From CAZMVY01 sp964617875 (GTDB lineage Bacteria; Planctomycetota; Phycisphaerae; UBA1845; PWPN01): a stretch of 64,000 nt of DNA. The stretch's first letter is position 1, and every line of letters begins with the position of its first letter. The notes beneath the pieces are model-generated. The model saw nothing but the letters and a program-made list of their open reading frames with translations. It had not been told where the DNA came from and searched no databases. The position numbers and the translations under genes were made by a program. This document shows positions 27,017 through 35,857 of the stretch, in pieces. The DNA is taken from NCBI GenBank assembly GCA_964617875.1, contig CAZUAI010000017.1, positions 14,530 to 78,529 on the forward strand, written 5' to 3'.

Positions 27017-27823
27017 TCATGCGCGCCGCACGCGACCGAAAAGCCCGGTCGCCCGCCAGCGGTACAGCCGCAGGAGGTGACGGAGATACGCGATCTGCTC
27101 CGCGAGGTTCATCTTGCTCTCGCCTGCGCGCCGCGAGCCGAACGTGATGGGGATCTCAACAACCCGCCGCGGGCCGCACTTGACGAGGATCTCCAGGCCG
27201 ATCTTGTAGCCCACGGGGTTCAGTTCACGCCCGGCCACAAGGTCGCGGCGGAGGCAGAAGAACCCGGCCATCGGGTCGCGGATGCGACGGCCGACCAGCG
27301 GCACGGCCAGCCACGTGGCCACCTTGCTGTTCAGCCGGCGGTACAGCCCGAACTCGCCCGAGTCGGCGCCCGGCACGTACCGCGAACCGACGGCAACCTC
27401 GGCACCCTCGCGCACGGCGTCGAGCAGCCGGCCGATCGACTCGGGCGGGTGCTGAAGATCCGCGTCCATGACGAGCACAAACGCCCCGCGGGCCAGCCGG
27501 ATGCCCTCGATCACCGCCGGACTCAGCCCGCGCGGCCCCGTCCGCTCAACGACGCGAACGACGATCGGCACATCCACGGCCCGGGCGATCTGCGCGGTAC
27601 CGTCCGGCGAGCCGTCGTCCAGCACAAGCACCTCGCAGCGGATGCCGCGCTCAGTCGCCACGCGGGCAATCCGCCGGAGCAGCTCAGGCATGTTGCCGGC
27701 CTCGTTGTACGTCGGAATCAGGATCGAGAGTTCCGGTTCGCGGACAAGCACCGGCGACGGACCGGCGCCGCGGTCTGCGACTGACTCCAGGCACGGCACC
27801 AGGTAAGGTCCGTTCGACGTCAT
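27017..27823 (-). CDS. Dolichol/polyprenol-phosphate mannosyltransferase-like GT2
   Basis: A 268-residue family-2 glycosyltransferase. It has LSILIPTYNEAGNMPELL, VLDDGSPDGTAQ and the metal-binding DADLQHPPE. These match Dpm1-type enzymes, which charge polyprenyl phosphate with mannose or glucose for transferases facing the periplasm. There is no C-terminal pair of membrane helices, so it should be membrane-associated only. Its ATG overlaps the stop of the membrane protein gene by four bases. That gene may encode the enzyme that uses the lipid-linked sugar. Confidence 0.85.
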   Translation of the reverse strand: MTSNGPYLVPCLESVADRGAGPSPVLVREPELSILIPTYNEAGNMPELLRRIARVATERGIRCEVLVLDDGSPDGTAQIARAVDVPIVVRVVERTGPRGLSPAVIEGIRLARGAFVLVMDADLQHPPESIGRLLDAVREGAEVAVGSRYVPGADSGEFGLYRRLNSKVATWLAVPLVGRRIRDPMAGFFCLRRDLVAGRELNPVGYKIGLEILVKCGPRRVVEIPITFGSRRAGESKMNLAEQIAYLRHLLRLYRWRATGLFGRVRRA

Positions 27824-29577
27824 CCGTCACCCCTTGTCGGCGTCGGTACCGTTTCCTGCCGAGCGGCTTCGTTGTGGTGCAGGCATCCTGCCTGCTTTTG
27901 CCCGCAGGCTGGACTGCCCAAAAGGTACGATGCTTGCGGACCCGGCGTACGCGTGTAGACCGCCGCGACCGGGTCGCGGTATGCCGCCGCCCACGCGGGG
28001 TTTGCCGCCAGCCACTGGCCGAGCGGCAGCGCGTTGCGGATGACCACCGCCTGGATGTCCCACCGGTCGAGCAGCGGGCCGGCAAACACCTCCGGGCGCA
28101 GCACGGCCGACCGGTACTCGCCGATGAACGCCTCGCCGTACAGCTCGAAGCGGTCATCGATGAACACCGGCACGCCTCGAACGTCGTGAATGAGCATCCC
28201 CCCGTAGTCGAGGTCGTTGAGCAGCGGGCCCGGCGGCGGGTTGGCTCGCAAATACGCGATTGCGCCGCCGGAGTACTTCCGTTCCGGCGGGCGGGCGACG
28301 CCCAGGCCGATGGCCGGCACGGCGATTCCGGCCGCCAGCATCGCCGTCAGGACGGCCACGAAGGCCACGCTCGCCAGCCCGCCGCCCGTTCGGAATTCGG
28401 CCTCACGCATCGACGCGGAAAAGAGCGGGACGCGCGCCCCGACGCAGCTCAGCCAGCCGTTGGAGACGCGAACGTCGGCCAGCAGGCGCCCAAGCTGAAG
28501 GGCCGCGATAATCGCCAGCAGCGGCAGATGGCGTGCCCCGCGAAACCCCTGCCACGCCCAAAAGAGGATCACGACCCCCTCCGGCACCGTCGTCCGGTTT
28601 CGCCGAACGATCGACGCGACGGCCGCCGTGCCGACAAGCAGAACCGCGGCGATCGTAGCGGGCGCGGCCCGGTCCGGCGGCATCCATTCATCCACATACT
28701 GGTGCAGCGTCTTCATGCTCATCAGCGTGGCGATCTGCCGGTGCCACGCGGTGCCGTACGGGTTGAACAGCGTCGCCGCCGCCATCGCCCCACCAACAGC
28801 AAGAATCATCACGCTCCGTCGAAGCTCAGTGTAGGATGGGCGGTTCTCCGAGGCCGCGTACTCGCGGTCGCGGAGGTTCGCCCACCTTGTTGTCTCGCCC
28901 CGCCTCTCCAGCATCGCTCCGGCGATTGCCCCCCCACCGCACAGCACGACGGTTGCGATCCCGCCCAGCACGCCCGGGTGGACGTTGGCCCACACGACGG
29001 CCAGCGGCACGAGTAACCACAGGCGCTTCGCGCCGATGGCCCCGCGCGCGTATTGCGTTGTCCACCAGAAGCACAAGGGCACACCGACGGTGGTGGCGAC
29101 CAACGGCCGGGCGAGGAAGTGCCCGGACGCCGCGCACGCCGCCGTCAACACGACCACCGCCGCCACCGCCGGCCAGCCGCCCGCCGACGCGTGCGTCCGA
29201 TAGAGCCAGCGGAAGACCGCCGCGATCATCGCCGCCGTTCCCAGGGCGATGAGCGAATAGCCGCCCGCGGAGAACGCCAGCGACAGAATCACGTCGCCGA
29301 GCCATTGCGTCTCGACCCAGGGCTGGCCACGGCGGGTGTAGCTGAACATGTCCACGTCCGGAAACGCCCGGGTGGAGACGATCCCCTCGCCGATCCGCAG
29401 GTGCCACCCGGTCCCCGGGTCGTTGAACAGGCCGGTTGCCCCGAGTTGCAGCACGCGCAGAAGGAAGATGATGAAGATTCCATCCGCGATTGTCGGGATG
29501 CAGAAGCGCAACAGGCGAAGGCACACGCCTCGCCCGCACGATGTTATCGGAGCCGCGCAGACCATCCCCGGCGTCAT
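27820..29577 (-). CDS. Polytopic membrane protein, possible GT-C-like transferase
   Basis: A 585-residue protein with roughly ten membrane helices. The first loop carries NDPGTGWHLRIGEGI, and a C-terminal soluble part has NDLDYGGMLIHD and VPVFIDDRFELYGE, motifs shared by a family of uncharacterised bacterial membrane proteins that resemble GT-C transferases. Pairing with a Dpm1-like gene fits. Two stretches come from repeats: TRWANLRDREYAASENRP is encoded by the 53-bp element at 28834-28886, and the C-terminal ACGQKQAGCLHHNEA covers the palindrome at 27879-27895. Both keep the frame. The start is uncertain; ATG 29577 is the longest plausible. Confidence 0.75.
   Translation of the reverse strand: MTPGMVCAAPITSCGRGVCLRLLRFCIPTIADGIFIIFLLRVLQLGATGLFNDPGTGWHLRIGEGIVSTRAFPDVDMFSYTRRGQPWVETQWLGDVILSLAFSAGGYSLIALGTAAMIAAVFRWLYRTHASAGGWPAVAAVVVLTAACAASGHFLARPLVATTVGVPLCFWWTTQYARGAIGAKRLWLLVPLAVVWANVHPGVLGGIATVVLCGGGAIAGAMLERRGETTRWANLRDREYAASENRPSYTELRRSVMILAVGGAMAAATLFNPYGTAWHRQIATLMSMKTLHQYVDEWMPPDRAAPATIAAVLLVGTAAVASIVRRNRTTVPEGVVILFWAWQGFRGARHLPLLAIIAALQLGRLLADVRVSNGWLSCVGARVPLFSASMREAEFRTGGGLASVAFVAVLTAMLAAGIAVPAIGLGVARPPERKYSGGAIAYLRANPPPGPLLNDLDYGGMLIHDVRGVPVFIDDRFELYGEAFIGEYRSAVLRPEVFAGPLLDRWDIQAVVIRNALPLGQWLAANPAWAAAYRDPVAAVYTRTPGPQASYLLGSPACGQKQAGCLHHNEAARQETVPTPTRGDG
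27879..27895. repeat. Short palindrome GCAGGC-N5-GCCTGC, copy 2
   Basis: Same arms and spacing as at 12229-12245. It lies inside the 3-prime end of the membrane protein gene and on the plus strand is followed by TTTT. Confidence 0.5.
28834..28886 (-). repeat. 53-bp imperfect palindrome, family B, copy 1 (inside a gene)
   Basis: Read on the minus strand it aligns without gaps to 41659-41711 read on the minus strand, with 44 of 53 bases identical by eye. The ends form an imperfect inverted repeat (GGTGGGCGAACCTCC against GGAGAACCGCCCATCC). It is in frame within the membrane protein gene, in a hydrophilic loop between helices. Confidence 0.7.
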
Positions 29578-29866
29578 GGAAATCCCCGGTTCGACAGTCT
29601 CGCCATCGGCCGAAGCGACGATGGGCTTTCATTGCACTTGTCGGCACGGTATCACGGGGCGCAGCAGTCTGACCCCTGGCGTGCCAATCGCCCGCCGGGC
29701 AACTCGAATGGGCGTCCGAAAACGCCGGGGCCGTGTCCTGTCAGAATCGGAGGTGCCTGATGCCGCTTTGCGACGCGCGACAGAGTCTGCTCCCCGCCAT
29801 CGCCCTCGTACTCGTAATGCTCGCCCTGACCAGCAAAGGCTTTACGGGGGATACCCCACCCGCGGT

Positions 29867-30199
29867 CTACCCGTACCCGGAGCACGCCATCTGCCGGCCG
29901 TAGCCTTGCTCGCCAGCCTGCTCGTACGCCTCGAGTTCGGCGATCGACATCCGCATGCCGGGCTGATTGGGGCCGTCGGGCCTGACGGCACGGACGCGCA
30001 CAACGTTCGCCTCCGCCGCTGGAAAGACGCACTCGACCCGGTCGCCTTTCCCGTCGGGGAACGAACCGAGCGTCTTCCACTCAGCCCCGTCGCGTGAAGC
30101 GAGGACCTCAAACTCGGTCGCGTATCCGGTTCCGAATGTGACCGCCACGCGCGACAGTCTCTCGGATCGTCCGAGATTGACATCGTACGCTTGCGCCAC
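29867..30199 (-). pseudogene. Fragment of an F5/8 type C (discoidin-like) domain
   Basis: The 110-residue reading holds the C-terminal two-thirds of a carbohydrate-binding discoidin domain: VNLGRSERLSRVAVTFG, FEVLASRDGAEWKTLGSF and NVVRVRAVRPDG. The N-terminal strands and any signal or catalytic part are missing; a TGA lies just upstream of the GTG at 30199. It looks like the remnant of a larger secreted protein. The rest of the 660-base gap (29578-30237) holds no gene I can support. Confidence 0.55.
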
Positions 30200-30237
30200 T
30201 CGCAGCCTGCGATTGCCTCATTCTCACGAACCTCTCT

Positions 30238-31704
30238 TCACCGCGATGCCGGCCGTTTCGGCGCCAGGATGTGGATCGCCTCGCCGAGAAACGCCTCCGT
30301 GGCCTCGCCCACGCTTTCCGACAGCGTCGGGTGCGGATGGATGATGCCGGCCACGTCGTGGGCCACCGCGGCCATCTCGACCGCCAGCACGCCCTCGGAG
30401 ATCAACTCGCCCGCGCCGACGCCGACGAAGCCGACGCCGAGGATGCGCTTCGTGTCCCGATCGAAGATCAGCTTCGTCGTCCCTTCGGTACGGCCAAGCG
30501 TCAGGGCACGGCCGGAGGCGGCCCACGGAAACTTCGCCACCTCGATTTCGCGGCCCTCCGCTTTGGCCTGCGTCTCGGTCAGGCCGCACCACGCAATCTC
30601 CGGGTCGGTGAACACGACGCCCGGGATCGCCACATTGTCGAACGCGGCCGCCTCGCCGCAGAGGCCATCGACCGCGACCTTGGCCTCCGCCGTCGCCTTG
30701 TGCGCGAGCATCGGTTCGCCGGCAACGTCGCCGATCGCGAGGATGCGCGGGTCGGCCGTCCGCATCGCGGCATCCACCTCGACGAAGCCGCGCTCGTTGA
30801 CGACGACCCGCGTGTTCTCCAGTCCCAGATCGCGGCTGTTCGGCCGGCGGCCGACGGAGACCAGCACGCGGTCGAAGACCTCCTCCTTCGGCGGCATGTT
30901 GGCCGCCTCGAGCGTCGCGACGATCCCCTCCGCGGCAGCCCGTACGGCGGCGACCTTCGTGTTCAGGTGGATCGCCTCGAACTGCTTTTTGAGGCGTGCC
31001 TCAAGCGGGCGCACGAGGTCCCGATCGGCCCCGGGCAGGAGCGTCGGCGTCATTTCGACGACGACCGCCTTGCTGCCGAGCGCAGCGTAGACGGTGCCCA
31101 TCTCAAGCCCGATGTAGCCGCCGCCGACGATCAGCAGCCGCTTCGGCACGTCGGCCAGCGCCAGCGCGCCGGTCGAATCGATGATCCGCGGGTCGCCGAT
31201 GTCGAAGACCGGCGGCATCGCCGGCAGCGAGCCGACGGCAAGGATGGCGTGCTCGAAACGCAACGTGCGGGGCGTTGCCGGAGCGGCCCCCTCCCCGCCG
31301 CCGGGCGGGGGGACCAACTGCAGCGTCTGCGAGTCGATGAACGTCGCCCGGGCGTTGACCAGTTCGACGCCGCGCCGCCTTGCAAGCTCGACAATGCCCC
31401 CCGCCAGCTTCTGGATGATGCCGTCCTTCCACGCCCGCAGCGCGGCGATATCGACCGCCGGCTCGGCAAACCGGACGCCCCACTCGACCGCTTCAGCCGA
31501 TTCGCGAATGAGTCTCGCGACGTGCAGCAGGGCCTTCGAGGGAATGCACCCGCGGTTCAGGCACACGCCGCCGGGGCGGACATCCTCGTTCACCAGCGTG
31601 ACCTTGAACCCCCGATCGGCCGCCCGGAACGCGGCGGCGTATCCGCCGGGCCCCGCCCCGATCACGACCAGTTGCGCTTCCGCGTTCGCCGTCGGCTCCG
31701 CCAT
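30238..31704 (-). CDS. lpdA: Dihydrolipoamide dehydrogenase (E3)
   Basis: A 488-residue FAD disulfide oxidoreductase that reoxidises dihydrolipoamide in 2-oxoacid dehydrogenase or glycine cleavage complexes. It has the FAD motif LVVIGAGPGGYAAAFRA, the redox disulfide GGVCLNRGCIPSK, the NAD motif LLIVGGGYIGLEMG, the second FAD motif ILAIGDVAGEP and the C-terminal HPHPTLSE with the catalytic His and Glu. AAGGAG lies just upstream of the ATG at 31704. No E1 or E2 gene is adjacent, so which complex it serves cannot be said. Confidence 0.93.
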   Translation of the reverse strand: MAEPTANAEAQLVVIGAGPGGYAAAFRAADRGFKVTLVNEDVRPGGVCLNRGCIPSKALLHVARLIRESAEAVEWGVRFAEPAVDIAALRAWKDGIIQKLAGGIVELARRRGVELVNARATFIDSQTLQLVPPPGGGEGAAPATPRTLRFEHAILAVGSLPAMPPVFDIGDPRIIDSTGALALADVPKRLLIVGGGYIGLEMGTVYAALGSKAVVVEMTPTLLPGADRDLVRPLEARLKKQFEAIHLNTKVAAVRAAAEGIVATLEAANMPPKEEVFDRVLVSVGRRPNSRDLGLENTRVVVNERGFVEVDAAMRTADPRILAIGDVAGEPMLAHKATAEAKVAVDGLCGEAAAFDNVAIPGVVFTDPEIAWCGLTETQAKAEGREIEVAKFPWAASGRALTLGRTEGTTKLIFDRDTKRILGVGFVGVGAGELISEGVLAVEMAAVAHDVAGIIHPHPTLSESVGEATEAFLGEAIHILAPKRPASR

Positions 31705-31792
31705 GATCACTCCTTGTGCTCGGCTCGACACACCCGAATCCCCGGGCTATTCTCATGGCTTCGGCCGGTCCCTGCAACCGGGCGAGGAGGTC

Positions 31793-32623
31793 ATGAACGT
31801 GGCGTCCTGGAACGTATTCATCTCGGCGGACATCGAGGGCGTCTGCGGCGTCATGGACGCCACGCACCAGGAACCGGGCAATCCGGCCCACCTTCAGGCG
31901 TGCGAGTGGATGACGCGCGAGGTCAACGCCGCCGTCGAGGGAGCGGTCGAGGCCGGCGCCGCGCGGGTCGTCGTCAAGGACGCGCACAACACCGGCACCA
32001 ACATCTTCCTCGACAGGCTGCACCCCGCCGCCGAACTCATCAGCGGCTGGGGGCCCCTCCGAAGCATGGTGGAGGGCATCGACGAAACGTTTGACGCCCT
32101 CTTCCTGATCGGCTACCACGCCCGCGCGATGACGCCCGGCGGGACACTTGCCCATACGTGGTCCAGCCAGATTCTCGACCTCCGCATCAACGACCAACCC
32201 GCCGGCGAGGCCGCCTGGGCCGCCGCGTTCGCCGGGCACTTCAACGTCCCGCTTGCCCTCATCACCGGCGATGACAAGCTCGTCGCCCAGGCCGCCCAGG
32301 AACTGCCCCCGGGCTTCCTTCACGTCACGACCAAGACCGGCATGGCCGCCCGCGCCGCCCGCATGCGCCCGATCGAAGCCGTCCGCGAGGAAATCCGCCA
32401 GACCGCGAAGAAGGCGCTGGCAGACCCGAAGGCCCTGCCGCCGTTCAAGCCGTCGTTGCCCGCCGCGATCACGCTTCGCTTCCGGCACTGGGAAGGGCTG
32501 GACGCGTGCGCCGCCGTACCGACCGTCGAGCGGCTGTCCGTCGATACGTTCCGGTTCCAGGCCCCGACCTTCATCGAGGCACAGAAGGCGTTCGCCACAC
32601 TGCACCGCCTGGCCAGACCGTGA
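31793..32623 (+). CDS. M55-family D-aminopeptidase (DppA-like)
   Basis: A 276-residue zinc peptidase. DppA releases D-alanine from short D-peptides, probably during peptidoglycan recycling. Ligand motifs are in place: FISADIEGVCGV (Asp and Glu near residues 12-14), VVVKDAHNTGTN, and LIGYHARAM (His). The ATG at 31793 follows GAGGAG by about 6 bases. It is divergent from the dihydrolipoamide dehydrogenase gene with 88 bases between, so the promoters face each other. Confidence 0.88.
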   Translation: MNVASWNVFISADIEGVCGVMDATHQEPGNPAHLQACEWMTREVNAAVEGAVEAGAARVVVKDAHNTGTNIFLDRLHPAAELISGWGPLRSMVEGIDETFDALFLIGYHARAMTPGGTLAHTWSSQILDLRINDQPAGEAAWAAAFAGHFNVPLALITGDDKLVAQAAQELPPGFLHVTTKTGMAARAARMRPIEAVREEIRQTAKKALADPKALPPFKPSLPAAITLRFRHWEGLDACAAVPTVERLSVDTFRFQAPTFIEAQKAFATLHRLARP

Positions 32624-32780
32624 GCCCTCGCCGCACGCGAGGGATTCTGGAGGATCACCGGGAAGCGCAGGCGAAGGTCCACCGCCCTTCTCCCGCTGCG
32701 CACCTTGAGCGCAAACGCCCCGCGCGCTATGATCCCGTCTTTGGGGACGTCTTCCTGATCCTGACGCAACGGAGGTTGTC

Positions 32781-34187
32781 ATGCACAAACAGATTTCACG
32801 GCGGGAGTTCCTGGACTCCTCGGGGCGGACGGTGGCGGCGGCGGCCGGGGCTGCGTTCAGCGGGCTGGCGTCGCGAGCCGTGGGGCAGGTCAAGCCGGCG
32901 GCGGTCTCGCCGAACGACAAGATCGTCGTCGGCCTGATCGGCTGCGGCGGCATGGGACAGTACAACCTGGACGACTTCATGCGGATCGAGGAGGTCGCCG
33001 TTGCGGCGGTCTGCGACGTCGATGCATCGCACATGAAGGCCACCGCCGACAAGGTCGAGAAGAAGTACCAGAAGCGGCCTCGCGAAGTCAAAGACTACCG
33101 CCATCTGATCGACATGAAAGAGATCGACGTCGTGATCATCGGCACGCCCGACCACTGGCATGCCATCCCGATGATCGCGGCCTGCGCCGCGGGCAAGGAC
33201 GTCTACGTCGAGAAACCCGTCTCGCACACCATCGCCGAGGGCCGCGCCATGGTCAACGCGGCGCGGAAGTACAGGCGGATCGTGCAGGTCGGCATGCAGC
33301 AGCGGAGCGGCGAGCACTTCAAGAAGGCCGTCGAGCTGGTCAAGTCCGGCGTGCTCGGCGACATTTCCTACACGCGATCGTGGAACGTGGGCAACATCGC
33401 GCCGGACGGCATCGGCAACCCGCCGGACGGCGATGCGCCGCCGGGCGTTGATTACGACATGTGGCTCGGACCGGCGCCGAAACGACCGTTCAACCGGAAC
33501 CGCTTCCACAGCAGCTTCCGGTGGTTCTTCGACTACGCGGGCGGCATGGTCGGCGACTGGAACGTCCACGTGCAGGACATCGTCCACTGGGCGATGGGCG
33601 TGCATGCCCCCCTGTCCGTCTCCGCCGTCGGCGGCAAGTACGTCCTGCGCGACAACCGCGACACGCCCGACACGCTCGAGATCAGCTACGAGTTCGCAAC
33701 GCCGGCGGGCAGGCGGTTCATGCAGACGTACTCGATGGCCTTCTGCTGCGGCACGACGTTCAACGGCCACGGCTACGGGACGCAGTTCTTCGGCACCAAC
33801 GGGTCGCTCTTCATCGACCGCAGCGGCTTCGAGGTCTACCCCGACCAGAAGGAGGCGCCCGATCCCAACGACGCGAGCAAGAAGATCCAGGTGCCGCGGA
33901 TGGACAAGGTGACCAGCGGCGGCTCCGACCAGCACTGGCCGCACGTGCAGAACTTCATCCAGTGCGTCAAGTCGCGCAAGGTCGAGGACCTGGCCGTGGA
34001 CATCGAGGTCGGCCACAACACGGCGGCGGCCTGCCACCTGGGCAATATCTCGTACAAGCTGGGCCGGCGGATCTATTGGGACGCCGGCAAGGAGATCTGC
34101 ACCGACAAGGACGGCCGTCCGGACCGCGAAGCGAACAAGCTCATGACGCGCGAGTACCGCAAGCCCTACACGCTGCCGAAGGTGTGA
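32781..34187 (+). CDS. Tat-exported Gfo/Idh/MocA oxidoreductase, second copy
   Basis: A 468-residue paralogue of the protein at 25554, clearly different in sequence. It has a Tat signal (QISRREFLDSSGRTVAAAAG), the dinucleotide motif VVGLIGCGGMGQYN, TPDHWHAIPMIAACAAGKDV and the EKPVSHTIAEG motif. The C-terminal part includes GGMVGDWNVHVQDIVHW. GGAGG stands before the ATG. It probably oxidises sugars or sugar derivatives outside the cytoplasm, as inferred for this expanded family. The sugar isomerase at 34464 may be functionally related. Confidence 0.88.
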   Translation: MHKQISRREFLDSSGRTVAAAAGAAFSGLASRAVGQVKPAAVSPNDKIVVGLIGCGGMGQYNLDDFMRIEEVAVAAVCDVDASHMKATADKVEKKYQKRPREVKDYRHLIDMKEIDVVIIGTPDHWHAIPMIAACAAGKDVYVEKPVSHTIAEGRAMVNAARKYRRIVQVGMQQRSGEHFKKAVELVKSGVLGDISYTRSWNVGNIAPDGIGNPPDGDAPPGVDYDMWLGPAPKRPFNRNRFHSSFRWFFDYAGGMVGDWNVHVQDIVHWAMGVHAPLSVSAVGGKYVLRDNRDTPDTLEISYEFATPAGRRFMQTYSMAFCCGTTFNGHGYGTQFFGTNGSLFIDRSGFEVYPDQKEAPDPNDASKKIQVPRMDKVTSGGSDQHWPHVQNFIQCVKSRKVEDLAVDIEVGHNTAAACHLGNISYKLGRRIYWDAGKEICTDKDGRPDREANKLMTREYRKPYTLPKV

Positions 34188-34225
34188 GGCGGCGAGCGCT
34201 TCCGACACCTCCGCGGTGAGTCACG

Positions 34226-34281
34226 AAAAACGAACCGCCCAGGCGGGCCGGCGTCGTTTCCTCCGGACCGCCTGGGCGGTT
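34226..34281 (-). terminator. Terminator of tRNA-Leu, shared hairpin
   Basis: Perfect 14-base arms AACCGCCCAGGCGG and CCGCCTGGGCGGTT with a 21-base loop. On the minus strand the stem is followed by CGTTTTTCG, a good T-run, 9 bases after the tRNA. On the plus strand it stands after the oxidoreductase gene without a T-run. Confidence 0.85.
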
Positions 34282-34289
34282 CTGTCGCA

Positions 34290-34374
34290 TGCGGATGAGA
34301 GGAGTTGAACCTCCACGGGCTATTCGCCCACAAGGACCTGAACCTTGCGCGTCTGCCAATTCCGCCACATCCGC
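34290..34374 (-). tRNA. tRNA-Leu (CAG)
   Basis: An 85-base cloverleaf with acceptor GCGGATG/CATCCGC, a D-arm with AATTGGCAGA, anticodon stem CAAGG/CCTTG around loop TTCAGGT (anticodon CAG), the extra arm typical of class II tRNAs, and a T-loop TTCAACT. The CCA end is not encoded. Confidence 0.93.
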
Positions 34375-34463
34375 GGGCGGGACCGCCGGGCCCTCGAAAG
34401 GCGCCCCGCCGGTCCAATACGCTATTAACTACCCTCTCGGCCCCGAATCGTCAAGCCCCCGGC

Positions 34464-35501
34464 TCAGTCCTCCGAAAAGGCACTGTCGAACGCCCGGGCC
34501 GACGGGGCGAAATCCAGCTTCCGGACGAACTGGCAGGCCTCGGCGGCGCCGTGCTCACGGTCCATGCCGCCGTCCTCCCATTCGACCGAGAGCGGCCCCT
34601 GGTAGTTGATCTCGTTCAGGGCGCGGATGATCGACTCGAAATCGATCCGGCCGCGGCCGAGCGAACGGAAATCCCAGTACCGGTCCGGGTGGCCGAAATT
34701 CACGTGCCCGCCGAACACGCCCGCCCGGGTCGGCCGGGGCGACCAGTACACGTCCTTCATGTGCGTGTGGAAAATCCGATCGCGGAACTCCTTGATGAAC
34801 AGCACGTAGTCCACACCCTGGTAGCCCAGGTGGCTCGGATCGAAGTTGAAGCCGAACCGCTTGTGACCCTTCACCGCCGCGATGGCCCGGGCGGCCGAGG
34901 AGATGTCGAACGCAATCTCCGTCGGGTGAACCTCAAGGGCAAAATCGACGTCTTCCTTGTCGAATGCGTCAAGGATCGGCTTGAATCGCCTGCCGAAGTC
35001 GGCGTAGCCGTCGTCGATCTGCTTCGGCATGTTGGGCGGGAAGGAATAGAGCAGCGGCCAGATGCTGCTGCCCGTGAACCCGTTGACGACAACGCGCTTC
35101 TGCTCCTTCTTGACGGCGGCCGGCGCGGCATCGAAGAACTTCCGCGCAGCCCTGGCCGTGTCGATCAGTTCCTGGGCCGCCCGCTGGCGGACGCCCTCGG
35201 GCTTGCCGTCACCCCAGACGTGCGGCGGCAGGATCGTCTGGTGGCGAGGGTCGATGTTGTCGCAGATCGCCTGGCCGACGAGGTGGGCGCTGATCGCGAA
35301 CGACTTCAGGCCGGCCTTCGTCAGCAGCTCCCATTTCTTCTTGCAGTACGAACCGTCCTTGAGCGCGGCCTGTACGTCGAAGTGATCGCCCCAGCAGGCG
35401 AGTTCGAGCCCGTCGTAGCCGAAACGCTTGGCCTTCCTGGCCATGTCGGCCAGTTTCAGGTCGGCCCATTGGCCGGTGAACAGCGTAACCGGTCGTGCCA
35501 T
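34464..35501 (-). CDS. Sugar phosphate isomerase/epimerase (xylose isomerase-like TIM barrel)
   Basis: A 345-residue cytoplasmic barrel of the AP-endonuclease-2/xylose isomerase superfamily. It opens MARPVTLFTGQWADLKLADM. Metal-site residues are in DFALEVHPTEIAFD (Glu), FGFNFDPSHLGY (Asp/His), IFHTHMKDVYW (His) and GPLSVEWEDGGMD (Glu). Many such genes sit with Gfo/Idh dehydrogenases in inositol or keto-sugar catabolism, and here one is close by. The exact substrate is unknown. The ATG at 35501 was chosen since upstream in-frame residues are unlike the family. Confidence 0.85.
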   Translation of the reverse strand: MARPVTLFTGQWADLKLADMARKAKRFGYDGLELACWGDHFDVQAALKDGSYCKKKWELLTKAGLKSFAISAHLVGQAICDNIDPRHQTILPPHVWGDGKPEGVRQRAAQELIDTARAARKFFDAAPAAVKKEQKRVVVNGFTGSSIWPLLYSFPPNMPKQIDDGYADFGRRFKPILDAFDKEDVDFALEVHPTEIAFDISSAARAIAAVKGHKRFGFNFDPSHLGYQGVDYVLFIKEFRDRIFHTHMKDVYWSPRPTRAGVFGGHVNFGHPDRYWDFRSLGRGRIDFESIIRALNEINYQGPLSVEWEDGGMDREHGAAEACQFVRKLDFAPSARAFDSAFSED

Positions 35502-35676
35502 GTTCGCAGTCCTTTCTCGATGGAACGGGCGAAGGCGATCGCGGCGGCTTTGCTCACAGTCGCTCCTTCGCGTACGCCTCTCGCCGAAAAAGCCGCCGAA
35601 TCGTACCACGTACCCGGACGCCCGGCAATCACCCATGGCCTCTGGCGCGCCCGGCCGTAGCTGCCGGGGAGGCACA

Positions 35677-35802
35677 ACGCAGGGAGGGGGTCAGGAACCC
35701 TTCTCGCCCCGGGCGAAACGCGTTCGCGCGTCCACTTCCCGTGAACACGGTGTTCTGCCTGTCCGGCACAGGTTCCTGACCACGTTCGCACATACGGCCA
35801 TG
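35677..35802 (+). repeat. 126-bp interspersed repeat, family A, copy 2
   Basis: The partner of 3517-3642 in opposite orientation, gap-free over 126 bases. It lies between the sugar isomerase gene and a strong promoter at 35824. In the shared frame it reads TQGGGQEPFSPRAKRVRAS then TSREHGVLPVR. No start codon with a ribosome site precedes that frame. Confidence 0.75.
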
Positions 35803-35823
35803 CACCCAGGGAGCGTCGGCCCC

Positions 35824-35851
35824 TTGACAAGCCGGAAATCTGGTGTATATT
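35824..35851 (+). promoter_or_regulatory. Sigma-70 type promoter
   Basis: TTGACA (35824-35829), a 16-base spacer and TATATT (35846-35851). It is the clearest consensus promoter in this part of the window, and it points to the small transcript that ends at the terminator near 36037. Confidence 0.75.
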
Positions 35852-35857
35852 ACTTTC

